Source: Acanthaster planci (Eukaryota > Echinodermata > Asteroidea > Valvatida > Acanthasteridae). Taken from it: 64,000 nt of DNA. The notes below the pieces were generated by a model, which worked only from the letters and a program-made list of their open reading frames with translations, did no database searches and was not told the origin of the DNA. The DNA lies in contig NW_019091378.1 of NCBI RefSeq assembly GCF_001949145.1, positions 368,508 to 432,507 on the forward strand. Direction: 5' to 3'. Shown here piece by piece: positions 11,300-22,974 of this stretch (its first letter is position 1; each line of letters opens with the position of its first letter). Both the position numbers and the translations under genes were made by a program.

Positions 11300-11687
11300 C
11301 TGAGAAAGGAGAGGGGGAAAAAGGGAAAAAGGATTACGAGCCAAATGCAAAACGTTCACAAGGAGTAACAACCAACAACACACTATGTACTTTCAGAGTG
11401 ATTGCAGCACAAGCCAAGTGTGAAGATAGGAAAAAAGTTAAGCACACACGGACTTGTGGGACAAAAAAGGTAGCAGACAGTACAGAAATACGTCATCAGT
11501 TACCGAAGTGCTCACTCTTGGATCCCACAGACTTTGAATGCACTGCATGGGTTACCCATAATGGGTGGATCTGATGAAGTCTAGCCTTGCCCAGGATATC
11601 CTGGGTACAGGAATGACTGGGTTGCAAGATACTTCTTAAACTCCAACATGGCCGAACGTGGGCTGTCCAGCGCCAGAGAATTCTTAC
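11300..11687 (-). other. Short klf intron
   Basis: This 388-bp intron has donor gtaaga at 11687 and acceptor ctcag at 11300. Reading through the donor gives a frame that stays open to a stop at 11583, which is why a longer frame appears here. The gtaaga donor and the phase match to 11299 argue for splicing. Confidence 0.8.
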
Positions 11688-11805
11688 CCATGTCGGATGT
11701 GTCAGTCGACCTCTTGCTGCTGCCATGACCTCTGGTTCCGTTCATTGAGAGGTCCACCGGTTCCGTCTGGTACTCCTCCTCTTGCTGTAACGACGACAAA
11801 TAAGG
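11688..11805 (-). CDS. KLF3/8/12-type factor, exon with CtBP motif PVDLS
   Basis: The exon encodes residues 1-39 of the supported part: PYLSSLQQEEEYQTEPVDLS, then a Gly/Ser/Lys-rich stretch. EPVDLS (residues 15-20) is the PxDLS motif through which KLF3, KLF8 and KLF12 recruit the corepressor CtBP, so this factor is expected to repress CACCC-box genes. The acceptor is tttgctctgcag at 11806 and the donor gtaaga is at 11687; the exon starts in phase 0 and ends in phase 1. No ATG precedes the motif in this exon, so at least one more coding exon must lie upstream on the minus strand (higher coordinates). Confidence 0.92.
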
Positions 11806-11926
11806 CTGCAGAGCAAACAAAGGCAAGGTTATTGGGTTTCATTGATTGTTCACAGCATTAGGCACATGATTCCATACAACTGTTGGCTGATCTACACAGT
11901 GGACCACTTACAGTGAATTGACTTAC

Positions 11927-11965
11927 ATTGCAGCTCACATCCTTGGCATCACTTTGCCCGAGAAG
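11927..11965 (-). CDS. Candidate 13-codon exon of the klf gene
   Basis: The minus strand shows a ...gctgag acceptor, 39 nt coding LLGQSDAKDVSCN, and a gtaagt donor at 11926. Both ends are phase 0, matching the phase-0 start at 11805 across a 121-nt intron. A second gtaagt at 11911 would add 15 nt (VSQFT), also in frame, giving tandem alternative donors. The acceptor is only moderate and no homology is recognised. It could instead be a chance donor pair. Confidence 0.25.
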
Positions 11966-12414
11966 CTCAGCATTTTCAGACAATAAAATTAACAGCCAGT
12001 GGGGGGGAGCTGTTTACCAAGGGAAGGGCTGTACGGTATATTACCTACAAAGCATCCTTCAAGGGTTTATGAGTGTGTCTGTTCTATTGCTCTAAATCTT
12101 GGTCAGTTTAATCAGTCACAGATAATTAAGAAAGTTCAGGAACGGCAATGCTGTCACCCTTGGCGGTCCAGTGAATCATCTGCACATGTATCCATGTCAC
12201 CCCGCAGATGTCAGACGGATGCTGAAGCATAGAGAGTTTCGACACATGTGGATGACCTTGTGGACAGGTCAATTTCAGTGTTACAGCAAAGGTGTCAGGT
12301 GGATGCTGGAGAGCACTAGGCCTTCAACTTGTGGACTACTTCACCAATAGGTGACCTTGTTGAATTTTGATGCTAAAGGCATCAGACGGAAAAGTTTACT
12401 TGAGGGCATGTGGA
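11966..12414. repeat. Degenerate tandem repeat, first part
   Basis: From about 12190, related words recur at roughly 70-100 bp: cagatgtcagacggatgctg, acacatgtggatgacc, ggtggatgctgg and catcagacgg. The same words continue past the transposon at 12857-13110 (cacgtggatctc, catggatgctac, cagatgctgcac, acttgtggatgag). It looks like an old tandem array split by the 12415-12856 insertion. Nothing is seen in 11966-12189. Confidence 0.5.
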
Positions 12415-12856
12415 CAGAGCTGTAATGGCTTGATAACTCAATGACTCGACTGGAGTCTGACTAGAGTCACACTTTTTGGTGACTCGACTCAAGTCCCAAC
12501 AGGTAAATGACTTGACTCAACTCGAGTCTCTGACCAAGTGACTCAACTCAACTTAAATCTCTCATGGAGACTCGAATACAAGCTTATAAGACTCGAGTCT
12601 CAAAACAATTAAAAGCAAAATTTTGTGGCAAAAAATACTTGAAATCAGACTCAAGGAACTGCTTTTATATCTATTGTAGTTATTGCATTTTGTTCAAAAA
12701 TTTGTAAGTCAAACTGACTCCAGCTTGGTACTTGATTTGACTCGACTACACAAAGTGACTCGACTCAACTTCTTGACCTAATGACTTGACTCGAGTAGCA
12801 ATGTTATGACGTGACTCAATTTGAGTGACCAAATTTAGTGACTCATTACAACACTG
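12415..12856. mobile_element. hAT-like MITE rich in GACTCGAGTC words
   Basis: The termini are CAGAGCTGTAATG (12415-12427) and, reading inward from the other end, CAGTGTTGTAATG (12844-12856), matching at 11 of 13 positions. The flanks catgtgga (12407-12414) and cacgtgga (12857-12864) match at 7 of 8, as expected for an 8-bp hAT-type target duplication. The 442-bp interior has no transposase frame. It is packed with degenerate GACTCGACTCGAGTC-like words in both orientations, so single strands could fold extensively. It must be mobilised in trans by an autonomous relative. Confidence 0.75.
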
Positions 12857-13110
12857 CACGTGGATCTCAATGTCAAGACCGGCATCAGGTGCTACACTAC
12901 AATTGAACACGTCTTTGTGGAGATGTACCATAATTTGGACCTCAATGTTACAAGAAAAGTCACATGGATGCTACTGCTACAAAAGAAGATACCAAACAGA
13001 TGCTGCACTGCAAAGAAACCGACACTTGTGGATGAGCTTGAGGGCATGTCCATCTCGAACTTACAAGTCAACACATGAAACACTCCGACAGATGTTGATG
13101 TTGTAGAAGA
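12857..13110. repeat. Degenerate tandem repeat, second part
   Basis: This continues the GTGGATG/CAGATGCTG-rich array interrupted by the 12415-12856 element. Units are poorly conserved and no period can be stated with certainty. Confidence 0.45.
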
Positions 13111-14269
13111 TAAATTGCCCTCATGAATCTCCTATCTGCCTCGAACAGGAGCACCCCCTCATTGGTTGACAAGAGCTGCATTGGTCTGCGGTGTTCAATT
13201 GGTTGGTAGAGATGCGACCATGACGCGTGCACTTCCTGGTCATTTGTGCACCAGCAAAGTTTAGTTCCGACCAAAGGTTCAGCTTGAAGCCCATACTAGT
13301 TGACAACTTTTACTCAGTGTTTTAAGATCACTCAGGCCACACACCGCTTTGTCAACTCTGATGATCAATTTTTTGAACCGCAAAACCACCCCCCCCCAAA
13401 AATTTACAATGTCAAGCCTGTCACCAGCCACTGCTTGTGCAATGCTGCACAATTAAGCTTGGTTCGCCAGCCTGAGAATCGGGCCAGGCATTTTCATATA
13501 AAGACCAATCCCAGTGTGAAGTCAAATGCACTAATGCTCAGAATGTGCGACGTCTCAATCATGGCAACTGCGGCCTACGCCTTCACGGACTGGCGCAGGA
13601 AAGGGGAACAAAACAAGGTTTCATGTTCTGTACATCCTGTTGCACGGAGGGCGTGTGTGACACACACCCTTGTGAATATTTCCTGTGAGAGGAATTGACT
13701 GTATGTTTGTCACCAGATCTATAAATGTTCCACGCATGGCTTTCTCTAGCTGTCCCGAGGGACACGGTGGGCCTCCCTGCCCACAACTTAACTTCTGGCA
13801 AGTAAGGTGATGTGGAAAGCCAAAATTACCTTTGAGGTACCTGGGGAGGGCAGTATATGTTTGAGAACTATTTTTCTTGACTTGGCAAGTGGGGTGCATT
13901 TCCCTGGCCACATTTCAGCAAGGTTCCAATTCCCTCCGACTTTTGACTCATTCAACTGCAAGAGAATGATGATAATAACAGACAGAACATTTCCCCTAAA
14001 AAGTCCAGCATTTGGGTAGTATGGATCACATGCCACCACTGCAAAAGTCTGAATATGTTGGGCTGATTAATGGAATAAATTACAGACAGAAATGCGGTGC
14101 TTTCTACTCCAAGTTTTCGTAGAATCAGACGATATCTCTCCTGAGCCCATGACGCCCCTTCGACAAGGGGCTACCTCCTTGGTTTGCATTCATCTGATGT
14201 AAAATTGGATGACTTACATCCGACTGGATGCTTTACAACTCCTTCTACAGAATTCCCCCAAGTCAAACT

Positions 14270-14334
14270 GAGCACAGGTTCACTCAATTTGACGGAAGCA
14301 GGGAGCAGGTTCATTCAATTTGACAGAAGCAGAG
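14270..14334. repeat. Two-copy tandem duplication, 32-33 bp
   Basis: GAGCACAGGTTCACTCAATT at 14270 is repeated as GAGCAGGTTCATTCAATT at 14303. Both continue TTGAC[G/A]GAAGCAG. A third, truncated copy may begin at 14335 (gggctcattctgac). Confidence 0.75.
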
Positions 14335-15719
14335 ATCGGGCTCATTCTGACGAGTTCTTTCCCAATTTAAAATGGTACAAGTCCTTTCCCTGTTTGGATA
14401 CATGGACGTGCACATCGCAAGGTAAAGGAGCAAAGGCACATGGAACATGACCTCAAAAAAGTAGAGAAACCTTCAAAGGAGATAGTCTGCACTAAAGAGG
14501 TGCACAGAAACACCATAATTCATTCAAAAATCCTTCCTTTTCCAACAGGAACTGCATTCCAAAACCAAGGGAGTAAGAAGTTTAGCAAAGTTACATGTAC
14601 ACTCCTTACTCATTCACTGTTGTCTTGGACAATAATCCCCGTCGAATCACCCCTCTCCTTGAAAAAAAGTCAACTTTCATCGACAAAACCCCCCCTCATT
14701 TTAAAAAAATTAACAGAACTCAGTTCTTGTTCTTCAGGAAATTTTCAGAAAATTCATCAAATCACACTACACAGTGAGTCAGTTATGTTTTCAATGCGGG
14801 TATTAACCAACATACTCATTCTGGCAAGATCTGACTAGTTTGCGAGCCCCAGTCACAAATGGCTGGCCTTTACATGTGCAAACACTAACAGACAGGTGTG
14901 CAGTGATCTAGCTCTCTTTAAGGCCTCTGCAGACTGTGTAATTGGCAATCAGGCTTGTAGTCGTATCTTGCCTCAACATTCTCCATGTGGCAAACCAGGG
15001 TGGTATGGCAGGTGGGCCTGCCTCAAGTGCAAGCTCTATCCTGGCACAGAAAATGAGCTATTTGCTCAAAGTGACAGCTGGTGCCTGAATCAACGCACTT
15101 CCTAAGCAAATAAAAAGAAGAGTTGCAATAAGTCAGTAATAATGTTGGTTAACTAGTCCAACGTCACAACCTCTTGGGTTAGACAGCACTGAAAGGGAAA
15201 TGCCCTTCTCCCAAGAACGTAATGCACAAGGAACAGCTCTCTGAGCACTTACGTGTGTAAGTAAATGATCAACTGAAAGGAACCAAAGAAAGAAAAGCTA
15301 CATGTACATGTATGGGTACAGGTTCAGAGGAAAATTGCATGAGAAGTTCTCCATCGGGATTTAATGTAACCATGTTCAACTGAAATCAGGAACTGCAGCA
15401 CATGAGGAGCTCCGCACGTGCACCCTGTTGATTGAATCAAGATGCATGACCCCGACCTTGATGGCTAGAGTTATCCATGGCCCTGAACTTTTTCCGAGGA
15501 AAAACAGATTTTGTTTGAGAGAGGGAGAGGGAGAGTTTTAGGATGCCACAAATTCAACCAAGACTTCCTCGGGAGCAGGCTAGAAATCGGGAACCCCCTC
15601 CCCATAATTAACACCAGACTGATTCTCCCTAGAGATGAGGAAGATGAAAGACACAGATAAACAAATTAGTCCCCCTCCTCCCTTACGAGAGAGAGACACA
15701 TGTATACAGAAAAGGGCAA

Positions 15720-15960
15720 AATCATCTCGGTTTCCTGTTCCAACCAGTTGCTAATCCGTGCTCGACCCTTGCGAGTTTGGCAGTGGCGTCGCCGCAGCGG
15801 CTGGTGGTTCGCCATTTAGGAAGAGAGAGATTTGGAAGATTAAGATGGCTGGGTTTGGGGAGGGGAGGGGTTGAGGGCAGGGAAAGAGGGAGAGACAAGA
15901 TGCCAGGTGGATGGTACGACTGATTGGGCTTGCCCCAGGTGGCTGGTTTTCCAAACACTG
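15720..15960. other. GC-richer intronic patch with G4-type run
   Basis: This is locally GC- and CpG-richer than its surroundings. It holds GTCGCCGCAGCGG near 15787 and, at 15851-15870, GGGTTTGGGGAGGGGAGGGG, which fits the G-quadruplex pattern on the plus strand. Overlapping minus-strand frames (15722-15990) have no domain. It might be a regulatory element, but nothing shows that directly. Confidence 0.35.
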
Positions 15961-18900
15961 GCTCAAGTGAACAGCGGTCAAAACACTCATTAATCCTTTA
16001 CCTTAGGTTACCCATTCTTTCAGAAAACACCTCTTCTCAACAGTGCACAACGAACAACACGCATTATGTACAACATGCACATATAACAGGGCATAACAAA
16101 CATGGCCATGAGTTAACACTAACCATGCTGAACCCAACAAGGTTCTGAAGGATTTCAATGGTCCCTAGGGGGTTAATATCCATTATTGTAATATGCAGCT
16201 GTAAATGTACTTTTCTATCATAGACTGGTTTTCTGCTATTGCTTCTGAAGGTATGGACAGAGCAGTCTTACTTTAAACCCGGCCTCAACTTTTCACACAG
16301 CCTTAAAATGAGGAGAGTGACATTAACGGCCCCGCCCTGTTGCCAGCACCTGTGTGTTTGCTATCAGATCTACTGCATGATGCCAGCCAGGTTGCAGGAA
16401 ATGTAAGTTAAGGTGTGAATGACTTGTACTCCCAACACTCCACTGCTGTACACAATATCCTTTTTCCTGGCTGCCCCTGAGGGCCGTCCGTGTCACATCC
16501 AGAAAGACATGCTCCAGCTTGGGTTGTTGAAGCAGAGGAGTACTCAAAAAAAAACCAGTGCTCAAACATGTGAACATACACGGAAAACTCAAGCCCAATC
16601 ACACGCTGTGCAGTTCGCAGCAAGTGTGTGTGTCATGTATTTCTGATGCTTTCTTTGTGTGTAAATCACATAGCCAACCCAAAAGGAAATGATGGATGAG
16701 GTGAAAAACGGTATCTTGCGCAATCAGCTGTTGGTGACAATTCCCCACTCTCATCTATCTCTGCCAGCCTGTGGGACTTTGCCTCATGTCAAATCTGTAC
16801 TCACAGCTGCATATGTCACATGCATGTTGGAGCAATGATGGCTCAATGATAATGCACTGGAAAACAGAAGCCCCATCATCATTATACATGTATTTCTTTA
16901 AACCATTAACGTTTAATCTGAGCCATCCTTGCTCCTGACTCATCACTCATCGTAATCTGCAGCAAATGCACTTAATTTAACATTAACCAGACTGAAAGAC
17001 TGGACTAGGCTTGACCTTAACTTGATTTTAAAAAGCAGCTTTTGACTTTGACTCCATGCAATGCTTGCAACATTTGCAAGATGCTCATTGGAAATTCTCC
17101 AAACTGGATTTAGCTTGTCTAAAGTTTGTCAGCAGTGATGAATAATCACAATTTTTCCACATTCCACAAGGGGGTACAAAAATGGAACCTACATGTACAT
17201 TTGAAGGATAACTATGACATTAAAAAACACACACATACCACTTGAAAAACAGTTTTTAACCCTCTCAATTCGTCAACATCCCACAAGTTTTACGTTGGGA
17301 TATTGCACAATTAATACGAAAGCAAAGGTAATTTACTCTTTTGAAAGTTGGGTCCACGAACTGCATCACTGGAAATTAATTTGTAGATGGAGGTCACTCT
17401 GGCCAGAGAGTGGTTCACATCAACATTTTTCATGCAATGATATTTCTGTTTGTCTTCAGGGGAATGTTCTGAAGAGTTTGTGATGTTTGGTCTGTTTCGT
17501 ACCCCTTAATGAGCAAACTCAGTTTTTCTGTACAAGGTTACTTTGTCTGCTGCACTGGGCAACATTTTCAGAATTGGCCCTTTCACAAGTCAGCCATGTT
17601 AAGTTGAGAGGGAGGCTGACCTTTTATTTTGAGAACCACAGCACGATTAAGTAAGGAACTAGAGTTGCAATACACTTTGATGTCATTTATGCTGGTGCAC
17701 ACTTGGTGCACAGTATTTGTGATAAATTATATCTAAATGTTTTAAGCCACATTTAAAAAACATGAGAGTGAGGCCTAGAACCTAAAACAGTCTGGCACCA
17801 CCCCATTCAAACAATAGATTACAATGCATATGATTCTGGGAACACTATCAAAAATGGCTTCCCTGTGAATTCAGGTCTAAAGACCTTTTTGTTGGGCCTG
17901 TTTGTTTCACACGGTTCTGGATCAAGATCAGTGATCCTTACACTAGTTCACACCATCCATCAAGTGAGTTTTGGTGTCTGTAAACCAAAGACAGATAACC
18001 GATCATGATTTATGTAGATCTGTGTGAGACAAACAAGGCCTTTGCTAAACCACAAGTACAGATCCTGCAAACCACGGCTGGCAAAACTATGGCTGGCCAT
18101 GAGTACAAAACCCAAAATAATTTTAAAAGTAATCAAAATGTGGCTCAAATATTACACCCCTGAAAAGAGAAGCATTTCTACTAAGTACCTAATGAAGAAT
18201 ACCTTTTATTTCTAAAGTCATTAAAAAAAAGTGGATTTTGAGGCAAAACTGCTGTGTACTAAAGGAGAACCTTTTACAAACTTTGGCCACCCATACAAAA
18301 TAATGGTCAATGTTTGTAAACAAAGGAGAGATCTACTGGTCCTGGTAAGGGTACCGGTATGTGGATGCCAGTCAACTGTTCAAGTCCATGATGGAAACGT
18401 TTTGGCAAGTGCACAAAGGAAGTCGCTTCTGTGAGAAAGGATCTGGTTATAGTGCCCGAGGGGGAACATTCCATGAGGGATTATGTGCTTCTGTCAAAAC
18501 CCAGGGGTAAATGAAGAAGTTCTCAACTGTTTCAATATGTGGCGTGATAAAAAAAAATGTTTTTAAAGACAACAAACTGATGCTTCCTTCCTGTGGGATT
18601 GAAAACTTTACTTTGAAAAAAAACAAAACCGGAAACATAAATGTCAGAAAGAGAAAGGTCACTGGCGGTTGTGAACTTGCAATAACTGACAGTGCAAGGG
18701 TTTAGGTTTAAATGATAACAGATTATGGCTAGCCTAAGGTGGGGGAAGGCACACTTTATTTTTCAAAACACCCAGGAAGGCTAGCAGGCTGAGGACACCT
18801 TCTAGTATTAAGAAACATGTCAACAATAAAGGCGAATTCTAGACAAGTCATGTGTCCAAATTGATACAGGGGTGCCTGATCAACTTTCCTGAATAATCAT

Positions 18901-19148
18901 GCAGAATGTTCAGGCCAAGAGTTTCACTGATGACATGCATCTGGCCAGTTACACATCAACCATAGTCAATTACAAGTTGACAGTGAATGCTGTTACACTG
19001 TGACTTTCCATAGAGTGCAAGTTAATAAGTTGACAAAGTCTGAGCACTTTTGGAGTCTAAGTTCAACCCCTGCATGAGGACTATGAAGTGCAACATGGGT
19101 CATGGAACTCACAAATAGGTTGCGAACTCCACTCACACAACCTTCAAT

Positions 19149-19184
19149 TGTACATGTACATGTACATGTGCATACATGTATGTA
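19149..19184. repeat. TACATGTA-type microsatellite
   Basis: Repeated palindromic TGTACA/CATGTA words form an uninterrupted run of about 36 bp. The same octamer is scattered through the whole window. Confidence 0.75.
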
Positions 19185-20916
19185 GGTAGCATGGACCACA
19201 TCAAAAAGCCTGGCTGCCTGCTGCTGGTAGTGCAATGGTTCAGCAAAGTGACAATTTACCTTGTGTTTTTCTCTCGAGATTCCTCTGTACACTATGACTC
19301 CATCGTGTCTGCCTGACGCTAACGAGTTGTTTACATCATCTTTGTACGGCTGCAATGATACACAAATTACGAAAAGAAAACCCACCGTGATGTTTCAAGG
19401 TCTCAAAGATTTTTCACTGGTTCCTCGCAAAGCGACAGAATTTGATTTACAGATTAATATGCTCTGTGATCCATACTGGTTTCTGAAGCTTCCTAAAACA
19501 TACCCAGAAAAACTTCAACAAGAATCACAAATTGGTTTTGCGTCGGTGTTGTCTTCTGCGGGCATGTTATAGAAAATGACTGACACTCTACAATTTCATG
19601 AACACAGCACTGTGGCCAGAGTTCATGAAATGTTGCTTCATCGTGTCCAGGGAATTTACACAGTGAATAATTATGCAACTTCTCTCTCTCAAACAAATAG
19701 AAATCAAGTTGTCAGACTTTTTGTCACAGTTTGCTGGGTTTCAAGACAGGAGATCAGACAATGCAAGCTCCTCAGCAACTCAATGTTCCAAACATGTCGC
19801 GAGCTCAAACCTGGGTCAGTTAAAAAGCAATGGTTACAAAAAAGAGAGTGACCTACTTTACCAGACCATTTTCTTTGGAAAAAAGGATTCTGACATTAGG
19901 ACCCCAAGTCTGCTGTAATTAGCTTCCGATTACTGACCTTTACATGCCCTGAGCTTATCCCAATATGAAAAACCACAGTATGTCACCAATTGTGTCCGCA
20001 GATCTGGGGGGGGGCATTAACAGGAGTACCTGTTTCAAAGTTCAGCCAATTCTCCAGATAGTTTTGTCCAGTGGCACAATAATTGCCCCTTGACAGCTGC
20101 TCCAAAGCTGTTTACGAACCACTTCCTAATTTACGTAACCGAGAGTGTGAAAAGGGGCTTGATAACATCAACAAGTTCGGGATGTGTAAATGTGCGAAAT
20201 GACCCGTGTCGGTGAGGTGTCGTTCTTATCGTGAAATGCCACACAGTGTACCAAAACAGGAGGACATTGCGTCATCGCTTTCTTACACTGTATACATGTG
20301 CTCAGCAACACGACATTATGGAAAGGATCATTTCATAGGGGGGAAACCTAGAAAATCATTGTCATGGGAAATCTCAAATATGATGCCTTCACATCTCTTT
20401 TATCACACTTAAATTTGGGTAACATGGTTTGATTTGGTGTCTGAGTCCCTGCACAGCCTGTGTGCTTTCAGACAACTCAGTTGGAGTTCTTGTCCAAAAC
20501 ATATATCACTTGTTATAGTCATTAGACTAAACTTTACACGTAGATGTACTATCGAGTGCACAGAACAGCTCCAAGCATCCATCCCAAATCCTTAGCATTA
20601 ATCAACAAAACAGCAAGCTCATCACAAGACAACTGTCAATCACAACACCCAAGTATAGCAGTGAGTACCTTTTTGTGTTTTGAGTATTTGTTTTGAACTC
20701 CTACTGATCAAAAGTCCTTGCCGTAATGATTGGAAAGGCAACATCCGATTCCGGATTTTAATGTTAAAAAACAACAGGTGCTGATCATACCAAAGACTAC
20801 ATGCATGTGACTCACGCGCCACAAATCTTCAGTGTGAGGTCAACGTTGTGATAGCCAAGTCTGAATCTCAGACTCTCATGCTTTTGCCACTGTGGCTTCA
20901 GTTAAGTTAGAGTCAC

Positions 20917-21133
20917 GGGGTCAGCTCGTAAGTCCGTCGCCTCATAATTCCAACACCTCATAAGTCCGAAAAAAGCGTTTAAAAAGTCCATAAGTCCGAC
21001 AAACGTATTTAAAAGCTCTAACTTTTTTTTGGGCCCATGGAATAGATCCAACGCCTCAAAAAATCTGACGCCTCGACGTTTGATTTGACGCTCGTTACGA
21101 GCCTATGAGGCGTCGGATATACGATACGCACCC
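20917..21133. mobile_element. 217-bp MITE with CATAAGTCCGACGCC words
   Basis: The terminal 30 bases are inverted repeats matching at 22 of 30 positions, both ending TCCG[T/A]CGCCTCATA. The left end begins GGGGTCAGC and the right end, read inward, GGGTGCGTA. The flanks agagtcac (20909-20916) and agagtctc (21134-21141) match at 7 of 8, consistent with an 8-bp target duplication. The interior repeats the words CATAAGTCCGA and CGCCTC and has no reading frame. The 8-bp duplication suggests hAT or a similar superfamily. Confidence 0.75.
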
Positions 21134-21145
21134 AGAGTCTCACAA

Positions 21146-21160
21146 ACACACACACACACA
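21146..21160. repeat. CA microsatellite
   Basis: A short (CA)n run directly follows the right target duplication of the 20917-21133 element. Confidence 0.8.
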
Positions 21161-22520
21161 AACTGAGACAGACTTGGGTCATGTGACTGTGTCTTCTGTT
21201 CCTTCCCCCCCCCCACCAATTTTCATTTATCCTCTTGGGAGGGGGAAGTCATTGGGGGCAACCTCATAACCTTCCCTCCTGTCGTACCATGCTCTTATCT
21301 TACATGCTCTATCTCTCCGAAGCTTATTTTGGACTCTTCAGAACTCTCCAATTTGACAGTAGACAGAATGTTTCATTATTTTGTTGCCGGAAGAGGCACA
21401 AGTGCTTAATTTTTTCCAAAAATGATTCATCCAGTAAAAAAAGCCAAAGTTTATGTACACATGTAAAAGGCTCACAAAGGCTCACTGCATGCTTCACAGG
21501 ATATAATGAAAGTATTTCAAGGTCATTTCCAATTTAGGCAAAAGAACTGCAGGTACGTGCGTTTTCATATTGAGGAAATCTTTAGCATACTGACAAGATC
21601 TGTAATGCTGCCATTTAAAAGTACTTGATGGAACTTTCAGAATGCCCAACTTTCAACCAAGGCCAAATCAGGATGCTCAGACATGTACACTGTAGCTTGG
21701 GATGTGGTTACTGACTGTGGTTGTGTGTGGACAGACGTTATAAAGATTACAGTGCCCCATCAATACAACTGGCTAGTTGCTGCCAACTGTAACCATAGAA
21801 GGGTTTTTACCTACAAGTATGCATTGTGGGTTTTTGCTTGTCAGAGTTCTGAACACAACGATTTCAAAATTCCACACATTTTTGTTCAGAGCACCTAAAA
21901 TAAGTCTTTGGATATGTTTTGACAAGAAACATAAAACTGAGCAATATACAAAGGTCCTCAGGGCATTTTAGCAATGTAACTGCATTGCATTGGCCTAGCC
22001 TACAGTGAACGAACAAGGTAATATTGCTAGCAGTCTGTTCAAGTTTCATGCATATTACACACAAATTGTGTGTTTAATGAAAGCTACCATTTTATGTACA
22101 TATACACTGCACCTGTACTTAAAGACATAACGACCAAGGCATTTTTGCTATAAAACTCCCTTTGTGGATGGTAGAAACCAAGGACATGTCCTCTGAAAAG
22201 CAATGTAATAGGCTGTGCAGTCTTGAAGTCCTCATACCGTAGTACTGGAGCATACTGGATTCTGGCAGATTTGGGGTGAGTTATTAAAAGCAGGACTTCC
22301 GATACATTGTCCAGTTTGCCTGTCATGTCCAAGCTTTGGGTGGAGAAGCCCACTGCAAACTCCGCCATTTCACAGAGAAGGGATAGCAAACACATAACAG
22401 AATGAACTTACATGTACGCTGTCTGGCTCAAAGCATGTGATTGACAGTAATGGCAGGAACCTGACAATCAGCCCAGACTACCATCTCAGCTCAGAATGGA
22501 CCTCAGGCAGTCCGACTTAC
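21161..22520 (-). other. klf intron, no exon supported
   Basis: AT-rich sequence with a short poly-C run near 21205 and no recognisable coding or repeat structure. Frames here are under about 105 codons and have no domain. Confidence 0.6.
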
Positions 22521-22550
22521 CTTCAACAACAGTCCGTGAAGTCTGACTCC
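22521..22550 (-). CDS. Candidate 10-codon microexon of the klf gene
   Basis: The minus strand shows a pyrimidine-rich acceptor ending tttgtgtag, 30 nt coding GVRLHGLLLK, and a near-ideal donor AAG/gtaagtcgg at 22520. Both ends are in phase 0 relative to the candidate exon at 22731 and the supported exon at 11805, so inclusion or skipping would keep the frame. There is no homology support. A 30-nt exon is unusual but not rare in animal genes. Confidence 0.2.
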
Positions 22551-22730
22551 CTACACAAACATGTAGAGCCAACACATTAACCGCTCCAAATAGCATAGTA
22601 CAGCATGCCAACTGGTGCACAGGTAACAGCTGAATACAGCATATCAAAGATCACCACCATTACCTAAGCTCTGATCAACCACGATTTGAACGCATTTCGT
22701 TTCCCATGTAACCCTACGATACATACTCAC

Positions 22731-22913
22731 CACTGAGGTCTGCTCGGCACTGCACTGCTCAGCCGCCAACTTGGAACAGGTGATCTTGCACAGCCTCTGG
22801 TAATGCAAACTCAGACAACAACCGACATCAGTGGCGGAGCCCAAGCCAGCGCGTCCCGAGCCAGGAAACGTGCCCCACGATCCCGGGTACCATGACCAAC
22901 CGGCATGCCACAT
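22731..22913 (-). CDS. Candidate alternative first coding exon of the klf gene
   Basis: From ATG at 22913, 61 codons run to a strong donor (GTG/gtgagtatg, donor at 22730) in phase 0, exactly the phase needed at 11805. The stretch is much richer in GC than the surrounding intron, as exons often are. A TATA-like box lies about 65 bp upstream. The predicted peptide is Trp-, Cys- and Gly-rich (starts MWHAGWSWYPGS) and resembles no KLF N-terminus I know. Two ATGs precede this one: one out of frame at 22945, one followed at once by a stop at 22931. It may therefore be a 5' UTR exon instead. With it the protein would be 285 residues. Confidence 0.3.
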
Positions 22914-22974
22914 AGCTGACTAATGCCACATGCAGCAGGGACCATTGCAGGCAGGCCGAGTCACAGTTTCTTCT

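Larger units (their letters stand above)
13111..20908 (-). other. klf intron, no exon supported
   Basis: This is AT-rich intronic DNA. It contains a C9A5 run (13389-13402), a 32-33 bp tandem duplication (14270-14334), a GC-richer patch with a G4-type run (15720-15960) and a TACATGTA cluster (19149-19184). Open frames of up to 132 codons occur in both orientations (for example 13300-13698 and 14440-14838) without recognisable domains. Confidence 0.6.

Noticed and set aside
11583-11687. Extension of the PVDLS exon to the stop at 11583
   Set aside because: It would end the protein before the fingers. The gtaaga donor at 11687 restores an uninterrupted frame with the next exon.
22831-22845. CAGTGGCGGAGCC, a sequence seen at some hAT ends
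   Set aside because: No partner end or duplication; it lies inside the candidate exon and is probably coincidental.
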